A DNA stretch of 64,000 nt. Source: Oenanthe sinensis. Its lineage: Eukaryota > Streptophyta > Magnoliopsida > Apiales > Apiaceae. The position numbers and the translations under genes were made by a program. The stretch spans positions 27,197,501 through 27,261,500 of the forward strand of contig CM053810.1 in assembly GCA_028671895.1 (NCBI GenBank), written 5' to 3'. Below the pieces are notes generated by a model, which was given only the letters and a program-made list of their open reading frames with translations, did not search any database and was not told where the DNA came from. Below are positions 1-10,117 of the stretch, in pieces; within the stretch, counting starts at the first letter, position 1, and the number at the start of each line of letters is the position of its first letter.

Positions 1-324
1 AACCTGGAGACTACTGTCACCGAAATGAAATCTGAATTTCACAGCAATGTCATGGAAATAAAATCTGTTCAATACAACATGTTGCAGGATTTACAGAATT
101 TCAAGACGGATATGCAGAAGTTTGTAACAGATTTGTTTGAAAAGCATTAATCTCAAACTATTCAAATCCCTGCTTCGGAGGATAACACAACTAAGGGGGA
201 GATGATAGTGCGAGAGCAAGAAAAAGAATCTGGTGCTGATATGAGGAGTAAAGACAAAGGGAAAGGCAAGTTGGTAGGGGAAGAAGAAGAAGAATCACAT
301 TCTCGGGGGGAGAACATTATTTGA
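1..324 (+). pseudogene. ORF3 fragment of Copia element L (coiled-coil third ORF, 3' part)
   Basis: Frame 1 is open from the window edge apart from one TAA at 148-150, and ends in TGA at 322-324. The first 48 residues look like coiled coil, with heptad-like hydrophobic spacing. After the stop come a TTKGE motif and a lysine-rich KGKGK stretch. The same order (coiled coil, STKGE, KGKGK) occurs in ORF3 of element A near 38700-38920, which is why I assign it to that family. The conserved C-terminal globular domain seen in A and X is not recognisable here, so L's copy is truncated or badly decayed. It lies just upstream of a polypurine tract and LTR, the expected ORF3 position. Function unknown. 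Confidence 0.6.
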
Positions 325-655
325 GCAATGTTCTATGGTTTATTAAAGATGATCCCAGGAATTTTGATTCTTATGAAGCTCAGTATATGATAAGTTCTTT
401 GTACGTCTAGTTATAAAGGATTTTGAAGCAGAGAAAAGCTCAAACTCAGAGGAATGAAGATGATATCTATTGAAGATGCGTTCAGTGCTAAAGGAACACT
501 CATTTTCTATTTCTCTTTACTTTATATAGAAATCTGGAAATGTATTATATGATCCAGAACCCAAGTAGTATTATTTACAAGTCTAGAGCATTAATATTTT
601 CTTGTAGTTAGTTGAGTTATCCTCTAGGGATTTGCTTGTTAATCTCTAAACAAAC
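325..655 (+). other. Decayed end of element L between ORF3 and the polypurine tract
   Basis: No open frame. Short pieces could still encode ORF3-like residues (around 330-410), followed by untranslated sequence. The stretch near 606-632 (TTAGTTGAGTTATCCTCTAG) matches the sequence just before the 3' LTR of element A near 40309-40330, so it is conserved 3' non-coding sequence of this lineage. Confidence 0.5.
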
Positions 656-669
656 AAATAGGGGGAGAT
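656..669 (+). promoter_or_regulatory. Polypurine tract of element L
   Basis: AAATAGGGGGAGAT lies immediately before the LTR start TGAAAGG. This is the plus-strand primer of an LTR retrotransposon. The same tract precedes the 3' LTRs of A (+), X (-) and W (-). Confidence 0.8.
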
Positions 670-2498
670 TGAAAGGTTGTATGTATAGACCTATATGTAA
701 CATAGGGTTATAACTCAACACAAGAACATGACGTGTAAATAATATGAAGTTATCACCAGAATCAGGAAGACATGAAGACTTGGTAAAGACAAAGGATAAA
801 GAAGAAATCTACAGAATTGAAGCATTAGCTCACTGGAAGAAGTTCATTAATATGTTCATGCCTCAGTGAAGAATAAAGGTTGAAGTATTCAAGGATGTTG
901 AAGCAGTGAAGCAGTTGTCAAAGTACCAGAAAGATTCTAGTGATCCAAATCTGCAAGTTAGTCAAGTAATGAATTGCAGAGCTCAAGTACAGGAATCGAT
1001 AAGATAGAATATACGGCAAATACAAAGAATCAAAATATTAGATGGAATCTTGGAGTCTACTATAGATTGCTGGAGGAAGTTCATTCATATGTTCAGACTT
1101 CAGTGAAGGATAAAGTTCGAAGATGTTCAGGGTTTCAGATATGTTTGTGGTTCAGCATAAGTGCCAGAGGATTCCAATGTACTTACAATCGAAGCACTTC
1201 TAATCAACAAGGAACAAAGTCAATTGTATTGTAAAGAAGATGTGAATATCAAGATCGTGTTAGTCGTTTGTGAACCAGACCAGTTGCACCAAACGTCAGC
1301 ACAAAAGAGATTGAGAATTGCATCTATGAATGAGAAGAATTGGCCAGATACTGAGATGAGTAACCTAAGTGGTATGTGATTAAGCCCAGAATAAATCAAG
1401 GTCGAATTAACAAGGAAATATTTATTTGACTTGGTTGCAGTGGAAGAAAAAATATTAAGGGCTTATCAGGCTTGAAATTGGCTAAGGAAAGAAGACTACA
1501 GAAGCTGTATCTAGAAGTCAACTAGTCAAGCTATTTCGTCTTATTCACCAATGGTTAATAAAGCAATTTTTGTCTTATTCACCAATGGTTACTAACCATC
1601 GGGTGAGATAAAGAAATGAGCAAAGTAAAGACAAAGGCAAAGGGCTTATTTCGTCCTATTAGCCGATGGTTAATAACTATCGGGTAAAGGAAATAAAAAG
1701 ATATGCACAGCCACTTCCCGATAGTTATTAACTATCGGGTAAAGAAAAAAACTAGAAGGAACTTTCAATGATTTACTAACCATCGGATAAAACAAATAAA
1801 AAGAAAATCTATTTATTCCGATAGTTAATAAATCAAGCAATAATTCCGATAGTTAATTTATTGGAGAATATTTCCGATAGTTAACATATCTCCGATAGTT
1901 GCTCAGCTTGAAGTAGTTAATTCTATTTCATGAATTGTTTTAAGTGTCCGATAGTTATTCTACAGACTCATCGATAGTTAACAATTACTCAGAAAATGTT
2001 CCCGATACTTAAGGTTAAACAGAAGCGAAGAAGCAACTGATTTACTTGGCACAAAATGGGCCACGTATTCGAAGTTGAAAAAGTCTACACAAAAAGCAGC
2101 AAAGGCATCGTCTTTGATTAATTTCATTCAGCTACACAGACAATAAGATACATAGAGCAATAACAGAGAGAAAACCCAGAGAGCATTCAAGAGTAAACAC
2201 TGAAGCCATTAACTTTGTACCCAGCTGTTGTTACCTTGTTGTTTTCATTAAAGCTTGTAACTTAACTGACTGTACTAGTGAATCATTGTAACTAATCGAA
2301 AGATTAGATTTGTGGAGCACCTCAGGGTTTATATAAATCAAAAGATATATTCCCCGAACTGTTGTGTTATTGCATACCTTGTGTTTGATTTAATAACTGT
2401 TCGAACTGTCAACAAGTCCATAACAAACCATTCCGCGAATATTTAAAAATTGGACAATATCGTATTCAACCCCCCTTCTACGATATTTGGGACTAACA
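670..2498 (+). repeat. 3' LTR of Copia element L
   Basis: The LTR starts TGAAAGG directly after the polypurine tract and ends GGGACTAACA, about 1.83 kb. Blocks shared with other LTRs in the window are GCCTCAGTGAAGAATAAA at 860-877, with a decayed second copy at 1101-1117, and GTGAACCAGACCAGTTGCAC near 1271. A C-rich tract (2468-2476) lies near the end, as in A, X, W and Z. A motif array fills 1540-2010. The stretch before the C-rich tract (about 2060-2450) is probably R and U5. The matching 5' LTR lies outside the window, so age cannot be estimated. Confidence 0.85.
1540..2010. repeat. CCGATAGTTA motif array in LTR-L
   Basis: More than a dozen copies of CCGATAGTTA or its complement TAACTATCGG, irregularly spaced 20-40 bp. 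Several pairs form palindromes, for example CGATAGTTATTAACTATCG near 1718. The motif is not prominent outside this LTR in the window. The position, in the probable U3 upstream of R, suggests a clustered binding site or hairpin array. Function is inferred only. Confidence 0.8.
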
Positions 2499-2544
2499 TT
2501 GTTGGTCCCTGATATTGTAGAAGGGGGGTTGAATACAATATCTA
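2455..2544. other. Tail-to-tail LTR junction (inverted repeat)
   Basis: The 3' end of LTR-L (TTGGGACTAACA) meets the 3' end of LTR-X in reverse (TGTTGGTCCC) with a single T between them. The last 45 bp or so of both LTRs are closely similar, including CAACCCCCCTTCTAC, so the junction is a large imperfect palindrome. No target-site duplication separates the two ends. Confidence 0.75.
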
Positions 2545-2869
2545 AAATTAATCGCGGAATAATTGGATTTAAAATATTATTTAAATTACTTGCGAAATAT
2601 TAATTAGAATGAAATACTGTTCAAGTGAAAGATATAATTTTAACTTGATTAGTATTATAAAATTAATATTTAGAAAACTGTTATATAATTGATAAAAAGA
2701 TCTGGAACAAATTTGACATGAACTGTTCGAGTTTAACAATTATATTCTAAACTCAGCACAGAAATCTGTGAATATTACAATGCAGATAAATTACTGAATT
2801 TGATCTGATTTTCTAAATTCTGAACTACTGAAAAGTGAAGCACTCATCTCATATTTATAGAGATTGAAA

Positions 2870-3290
2870 AAGGCTGCTATGACCTTTATCAGCATGACTT
2901 AATTTGCTGAAAATAAGTCATATATGACTTATTTAACACTTGTATGACTTTAAAAACACTGGGTATGACTTCTGAATGGTCGGTATGACTTATTTTATTA
3001 ATTAAAAAGTCGGTATGACTTTTTAATATAATAAAAAATCACTTGGTATGACCTTTTGATCAACAGAAATTCGGTATGACTTATCTCCTGTATGACCTTT
3101 CTGCCTGAAGCTCGGTATGACTTTTCTTTTTAAAGCTCGGTATGACTTATCAGTCGGCTGCTCCGGTATGACTTTTCTTTAACAGCTTCGGTATGACTTT
3201 CTCTTTATTCAGTCGGTATGACTTTTATTAATATAATTCGGTATGACTTATTAATAAACAGTCGGTATGACTTATTTATTAGTCATTTGA
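2870..3290. repeat. CGGTATGACTT motif array in LTR-X
   Basis: About 15 copies of (C)GGTATGACTT or close variants, repeating roughly every 25 bp. The spacers are variable and AT-rich, so this is not a simple tandem satellite. It occupies the same relative place as the CCGATAGTTA array of LTR-L. Confidence 0.85.
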
Positions 3291-3900
3291 ATTATATTAA
3301 AAGTCATATTAAGTCATATCTTTTATAATAAATTAATTCTACTTAAATTATTTAGTTAATTTACAAATTAAATTAAATTCAACTTGAATTAATTTAATTA
3401 GATAAATTAAATAATCAATTAACATTTGATAGTAGAATTAAAATACTATTTCGTCTTGTATTACCGTGCTATCAGTCTTGAAGTCTTCCAGCTTCTTTCT
3501 TCTGTCATTCTAAAATAATTCTAAATTAATTAATCCTTTAATTAATTTAAGAAATAAATTAATTCTGAGTGAATTAATTTACTAATTAAATTAACTAATT
3601 AATTTAATTAATTAATAGAGAATTAAATTAAAGGCTTGACTATTGTTGATGTAGATAAAACTCTTCTGTTCTTCAACAATAATCTTTCTAACCACTTGAA
3701 CTTTTTGATGACGAATCTTCACTGACACTGTTGACACCCTGTGCATTGGTCTGGTTCACGGATGACTAACTACAATGTCGATTCTCATTTCTACTGTAGT
3801 GGTCTTTGTGTCTTGTCTTGGCTTCTAGCTTTGTCTTCACTATTTCTTTTCTTGGAATCTCTTTGTAGTAGGCACTTGAAATCTTCTGTATCTTCTGAAC

Positions 3901-4376
3901 TCTTCTGAAATGCTACTCCTTTATTTTTCGCCGACGCTTGAACATATTAATGAACTTCTTCCGGTGTAGAGTAACAGCTTCATTAGAACACTTCTGATAT
4001 TAGGATTCTTTGTGTCTAGTTGACATTCTTTGATTTGATTCCATCCTCAGTATTTATTACTTACTTTATTTTCTTACTTGAGTTGAGTTGTCATCTACTT
4101 ATTACAAATAGGCCTTGTCATATGCCTTTCATATATCTTCTGTATTCTTTAAAAGTACTACCACTTTATTTTTCACTGACGCTTGAACATATTAATGAAC
4201 TTCTTCCAGTGTTTAGTAGTAATCCCATAAAATACTTCTGATACTTAGATTCTTTGTGATTAGTTGACTGTCTTTATCTTGATTCCTATTTGGTGTTTAT
4301 TATTTACTTCTCTTTATTAGCTAGAGTTGAGTTGTCATCTTAATTATTACAAATAGGCCTAGTCATATGTCTTTCA
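3901..4376 (-). repeat. Tandem duplication of the 5' terminus of LTR-X
   Basis: 3901-4140 and 4141-4376 are diverged copies of one unit of about 235 bp. Both contain GCTTGAACATATTAATGAAC, GAGTTGAGTTGTCATCT and a CATATG(C/T)CTTTCA terminus. Only the outer copy abuts the polypurine tract, so the outer terminus is the functional LTR start. Confidence 0.75.
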
Positions 4377-4391
4377 ATCTCCCCCTATTTG
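4377..4391 (-). promoter_or_regulatory. Polypurine tract of element X
   Basis: On the minus strand CAAATAGGGGGAGAT lies directly before the LTR start at 4376. This fixes the element's orientation as minus. Confidence 0.8.
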
Positions 4392-4686
4392 TTGTTAAAC
4401 ATTTAACACAAATTCCTAGAGGATAACTCAACTAACAACTAAGAAAGTAGTACGACATGTAATGATTGTAAATAATAAACAAAAGTTCTGGTATTATATT
4501 TAACAATTTTCCAGATTCATACATGAAAGATAAATACAAGATAGTTGTTCCTCTAGTACTGAATAAATATTACAAAGTTTTTATCTTGTTCTATCTATGT
4601 CTTCAGTCTTCAGATGTATCAACTTCACCTTCTTCTAGGACTGAACCTTTATGAACTGGTATCCTCGGTACTTCTTCAGATACTGA
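4392..4686 (-). other. 3' untranslated region of element X
   Basis: Non-coding between the ORF3 stop and the polypurine tract. On the minus strand it carries GTTGAGTTATCCTCTAGG near 4412-4430, shared with A and L. I see no gene here. Confidence 0.5.
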
Positions 4687-7630
4687 TTAATCTGTTGTAG
4701 TGGATTCTCCATACAACCTCCTTTGTTCAGCTCTTGCTAACTGCCAAAAAACTTCATGCTCAACAGGATCTACTATCTCTTCTTCTACATCATATGGCTG
4801 AGTTGAATCTATCTTTGGAATTTGCCTGATGTACGAAGGAATTTTCTTTGATAGACAGTGATTTCTGATTTTTTGTGCAGCATCCAACTTATCTTGGGAT
4901 CTGAATTCTTTCGACCTTAGCATCCTTTCAACTTGAATCATGTACTTAACTATGTAGCCCTTCAATGACTCCTCATTTAACTGCATGATTTGATACAACT
5001 TGTTTGAGAAAAATCTTACCTCGTAAGGATCAAATAAGATCTGAGGACTAACAGCTTGTGCGAAGTCTTTGAGCCTGTCTCTTAGCAGTTCATTCTCTTC
5101 TGAACTTCTCTTCACTTTATTCAGTAACGTCCATATCACTGATAAACTTCTTTGTCTGAAAAACTCCAAGGAAATTATGAATGTACCATTCCTGTGAGTG
5201 TAGACTAAAATCTTCCAATCTTCAAGAATGTGATCCACTAGGATAGTGATATAGTCCACTTCCTTTTTCAGAGCTTTCATGAAGTTGTCAATGTTATCAT
5301 TTGACTTTTCTAGATGCTCAATTATTGACTTCAGATGCTTTTCTTCAAATGGACCCTTCTTTTGTTTGTCTATTATTTCTCTTGCAGTGTCTCATTTCTT
5401 TCCAATCCTAAGCTGTACATCTCTCTTCTTTTCTCTGACTGCAATGGCCCAGAGATTTTGCTTTTCTAGGCTTGCTTCTTTTTCAGCCTTTGTTCTTTCC
5501 ATGACTAGAGCTTTTAGTTTCTCAGTCATTGCATGACTTGCCTTGATGTCTTCTTTTAGTTTCTTCATTGCCTCTTCATAGGCTGGATCAACTTCTTTTT
5601 CGTTTGGAAACAAAAATTTTTCATCAAATGCAGTCTCTTCCTCATCTCTACAGTAGTCAGGAATGTATGATTCTTCATGAGCACTATCATCAATTAATTA
5701 TTCTTGAGCATAATACTGTTCTTCTGGTTCTGGATCATATGATTGAAATTGTTCTTTAGAATACAGCTTAGCTTTCCCTTTGTCTTGAGTAGTAGTAGCC
5801 CCTTCATCTCTAGCTACTTTCTCATTTGCTTTCTCCCCCTTAGGTGAAGGATCCTTTTGAGATTTTGAGGCTTCAAAAGATGTCATCAGTTTCTGCATAG
5901 TCAGATAGACTTGCTTCATGCCCTCGTTCAAATGAGTCATTCCATCATCCAGTTTGCTGAATCGTTTTGTTGATATCCTTTCATTCTCAATAATTGTTAA
6001 GGTCAAGCTTTTCTCAACTTCATCAATTCTTTCATATAATTTGGTCACTTCTTTCATGTCCTCAGCAATGAGACTCTGAACATTCTAGATATCTTGTGTT
6101 TTTAGAAGTATGGAGGATTTGCCATCATCAACATCTTTTCGTACCATTGTCAGCTGTTGAGTTACAGAGGCAGATGTGGACTTCTCTTCTGCTTGTTCTT
6201 TTACCTTTACCAACTCAGCTTGGACAATCTGCATTTCCTTCTAGAGAGCTTCCATTTTAGATAACAGTTCACTGTGTGTGTGTGCACTCATCTCACTTGC
6301 ACTCCTATTTAACTCACTATCACTCGGTGCATGTGTTTCACTATGTGTTTGCCTCACATTACTAGTGTTTAGCTCCTTTCCAGATCCAGATGATGTACCT
6401 GTATATAAAATACTAGCTTTTGAAAAGTCGAAATGCTCTTCTGATGCCTGTGAAGGCGCGTTCTCAATAAGATTATCTTGCATTGGCTCCGCTACTGACG
6501 TAGCTACTCCGTGAATGGAGTCCCATCTCCCTCTATGGAGTGGTTGCCTCTCAAATCCACTAGTGGATTCGAGAACTTCCTTTGAGGAACCTAGATGTAA
6601 GAAATCCAGAGGGGTCACCACCTTAGACAATGTAGTGAGTGGCTCGTTAGAGTTTGTGGCGCCCCTTAATACCTCTGATGGTATGTGATGTTGCACTGCA
6701 TCAAAAAAGTCTTGGTCCACTGTAAATGTGGCATCTGACCAGTTTGTTTAAAAAATATTTTCTTCATTTAGAGATGTGCCCTCATCTGATTGTGTTTCTT
6801 CAAGTGGAGGTCCTGCTAGTGTGAACGCTTGCAGTGTGCGTGACTCTTTACAAGATGTCGCGGCCGGACGGTGAATTTCAATAGAATCACCTGTTTGATC
6901 GAGTGAGTCCAGTGACTGTTGAATTGCCCTTTCAAATTCCATATCCCACTGAGAGGATAAGAACGGGTCTGCAGTTGTCTCAGGTTCAGTTCTCGATCTT
7001 TTTGTTGGTGGAGACAGAGCTGCGGGTTCACTCATAGAAACACTTCTACCTCTTACTTTCCTAACAGGTTTCTTCCTTTTTCTGATAAGACTCAGTGAAG
7101 TTGAAGAAGGAGAAACTGTTTGGGGCTCTATATTAGCTTGGGATTGAACCTGTGTGTTGTCAGGTTCATAGCCGAAGTCCTGAAGTGTAAGACCACAATC
7201 ATAGTCCACCACAGATAAATCTAAAGTAGTATTACTTATATTTATAGGTAGGAATTTGGAAGCTAAATTGTGAGTTATTACCTGTTGTACCTCTGCCTCA
7301 TTTTCTGCATGTTGAGCAGCTTCAAGTAAAAGCTGTGCAGAGGTTTCAACTTCCATTGGTACTTGATCTAGAAATTGCTTTGGCTCTTGCTGATGCGGTT
7401 GAGCCTGTGCAGGATTTACAATTTGATCTAAGATCTGACCCATGTACTCTGTTCTTACCACTGGCACGTTTTAAAACTTTGGATTGTTATTGAGCCTTGA
7501 GAATATATGTGTCTGAGAAGTTGGAGATGCTTCTACAGGACTATTCTGGAACAGTTCTTTATCCTCATCTATCAAGAGATCATTCATGAACAACATTAGG
7601 AACCTTGGATAGTAGACTTGCACATATATT
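4687..7630 (-). pseudogene. ORF3 of Copia element X, N-terminus lost, several in-frame stops
   Basis: Open segments ending at 7467, 6720, 6057, 5613 and 5280 all lie in one reading frame, so the gene was a single ORF now broken by isolated stop codons with no visible frameshift. Order: a YYPRF motif near 7600, matching YYPRFLTLF of A; a Gln/Ser/Pro-rich low-complexity region (about 7400-6250); coiled coil with a MTHLNEGMKQ-like segment (about 6060-5900); a PKGEK/KGKAK stretch; a charged helical region (5613-5392); and a C-terminal domain (5280-4687) with YEVRF, YQIM and VERMLRS motifs shared with A. No signal peptide or membrane helix is seen. The 5' part of the gene and all of pol are absent where G's truncated LTR begins. 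Function unknown. Confidence 0.75.
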
Positions 7631-7636
7631 TATATC

Positions 7637-10082
7637 GCCTAAAATAATTCGAAAATGAATTATTAATAATTAATAAATATTTAAATAATATTTATTAATT
7701 AAAAATTAATAAATAAATAATTAATATTTATTAATTAAATTAATAAATAATTAATTAATATTTATTAATTAAAATTAATAAATGATTCTCAATAAATGAA
7801 TTTTCAAAATAATATTCATTAATTAAATAAATATTAAAATAATATTTATTATCTCCTTTTTATTCTTTTATTTAAAGAATATCCAGAATATAAATATCAA
7901 AATATTTATATCGCCTTTTCAAAATAATCTGTCTCCGGCTTCTTCCGGATTATGACAGTACTTTATCATTACATGCCGACTCCTGGTCTACGTTTGAAAA
8001 TACATAACCGCTCTATGCTTAGAGCCTTTACTTTTACCGACTTATATCTATAATACATATAGCATATAGTCACAATGTTTGAGAAATATGTAAATATACA
8101 TATCAATTCATGCTTTTCAACATACAGTTATATCACAACAACAACAGTCTTTCGACAAAACATTAGTACATTAAGTACGAGTTTTGAAAACTTGCCTGGG
8201 GTCCTGGGGTTCGTCGAGGTGCGGGGGTTTGACGGACGATCTATACAAATCAAATAGAACGTGTCGTTAGTTATTGGTTATCTTAACCACTAACGCTACG
8301 CACGCACGAACCATAAGCTTGACATAGGTTAGACCTCTCATTATAGAGTTACTTAACCTTTAGGACATATGTTAATCACTTAAGTCAATTCATGGGTCAA
8401 TGACATCTTCATACTTGTCACTTTGCATAGGCACTTATGTTCCTTTTCTCATTCATCCTCCTTTAAGGGTTGTCCAGGAATCAGTCCGGCTTTATCAATT
8501 TTATAAAATCGAAAATTTCTCCTTTGGTTATGAAATTTTGCAGAGGTCTTGCCTACTGTCCCAACTATGTTCCCTTAAAAGTTCATGAGTTTTGGTGACT
8601 TTTAAGTGGTCCATTTATATTTTAAAAAAGTGTTTCCCGAAACAGTTTAGTAGTTTTAGTTGCTTTCACTAAAATTGACTTATCTCCTAAACCGTATATC
8701 GGAATAACATGATTCAAGCGTCAAAACGATGTATGAAACAAGGCCTAACCAACTATGGCCAGAGGCCATTGGGGCCAGTAGCTTGACATTACGAATTTCA
8801 CAGTTTAAAAGAGTGTTTACGAAAATCGGGCATTACGACGGCTATAAACGCAACGTTTTCCGGATTCAACCAATGTGAATCCATTCCAACCAACACTCAT
8901 CCTTACTCTTTACATCATGACTACAACAATAAGCTACTCATTTCACCATTACACTACTAACATCAATACAAGAACTCAACCAAAAGCTTAACATCCACAT
9001 ATCTTTACCATACTTAGCTTAAGACTTCAACCACTAGCACTTCCATGGCATCATACTCACACAAAGCACAAGGGTTAGAGGTTGTCCATACCTTCACAAA
9101 GCTTCAACAACAACTAGATGGTTCTTAGAGTCCTTATAGAAGCTTGATCTACCTTTGTTATGAACTAAACATCAAGAAACAAGCTTTAACAATTTTTGAG
9201 TTTACTATTCACACTATTCATTATCATCTTTGATGAATTTTTAGAAAATGCTAGACATGGAGAATGGACTTGGGATTTTTATCATACCTTATCTATGAAA
9301 TGTAGAAGCTATGGTTAAAAGATGGCGATTTATGGAGCAAGGAAGCTTGGACTTTGATTTTGAATTCTCCACTTTTTTTTCAAAACTGCCAAATGGAGCT
9401 TGGTGGGGGAAGAGAGAAAATTTGCTGCTGTGCTACTTGCTTTGTTGGCTGATTTGTGATATTTTAGTGGGAATAAAATCAACAAAAAGAGTTTAATGAT
9501 TACTTGGTTGAATTAGGACAAGTTAATAAAGCTACTTTATGGATATTTCCCCTAAATTAGGGAACTTGGTTTCCTAATCTAGTTAAGTACTTGGTTACTT
9601 TTGCTAATTCTAGTTACTTGGCTAGTTCCCTTGCTTGACTTAGTTACTTGATCTCATCCATGCAAGTACTTGCTTGCATGGCTTGCATAGCTAGCTTTGT
9701 GGTGCATTTTACTTACTCTTAATCCTTTATAAAAACATGATTAGTGATAACACTTCTTATTCCCATCTTTGTAATGTGAACATTTACTAGTCACACTACC
9801 TTAACATAATTTAGGATATAATTTCTTTGAATTATAATCCCTTAGGTCGAAACCTACTCCTTTAATCCTTAATATCTCGTAAATTACGAAACACTTAGTA
9901 AACGACAAAATCCTCGGATTCTAATGACGTTTACATACACTTATTTACTTAGTATCATCGTAATATAATCCCGGATTTATAATCCTACACCTTCTATATA
10001 GTGTGGGCTAACATGGTTTTCGTAAAACTGAAAAGTTACTATTCATTCATAGTTCAGAATTTACAAAAGTTCGGGCTCTTAC
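7637..10082 (-). repeat. 3' LTR of G, truncated
   Basis: Starts TGTAAGAGCCCGAAC at 10082 (minus) and is collinear with 19406-16978 of the other LTR. Homology stops at about 7637, so roughly 1.5 kb equivalent to 15457-16977, including probable R and U5, is missing. The text just left of the break, ATATTTATATCGCC, also occurs inside this LTR at 7905-7918, which may be junction microhomology. The short ORF at 8075-8257, repeated at 17406-17588, is an LTR coincidence. Confidence 0.8.
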
Positions 10083-10101
10083 AGTCTCCCTTCCTTAAAG
10101 G
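10083..10101 (-). promoter_or_regulatory. Polypurine tract of G
   Basis: On the minus strand CCTTTAAGGAAGGGAGAC immediately precedes the 3' LTR start TGTAAGAGCCC. It is purine-rich and in the expected place. Confidence 0.7.
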
Positions 10102-10117
10102 GATTCCGTCCCGGAAT

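Larger units (their letters stand above)
2500..4376 (-). repeat. 3' LTR of Copia element X
   Basis: On the minus strand the LTR begins TGAAAGACATATGAC at 4376, next to a polypurine tract, and ends GGGACCAACA at 2500, about 1.88 kb. The shared block (minus GAACCAGACCAATGCAC, near 3740-3756) and the C-rich tract near 2522-2529 are present. The 5'-terminal block is tandemly duplicated (3901-4140 and 4141-4376). A motif array fills 2870-3290. Its sequence differs from LTR-Y at 20.5-21.7 kb, so X and Y are different elements although G lies between them. Confidence 0.85.

Noticed and set aside
4020..4241. 73-codon hydrophobic plus-strand ORF in LTR-X
   Set aside because: It spans the tandem duplication on the antisense strand of the LTR; hydrophobicity comes from T-rich sequence.
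8075..8257. 60-codon ORF repeated at 17406-17588, and a 61-codon ORF at 9311/18634
   Set aside because: Both pairs are LTR sequence of G on the opposite strand to its genes; the repetition reflects the LTRs only.
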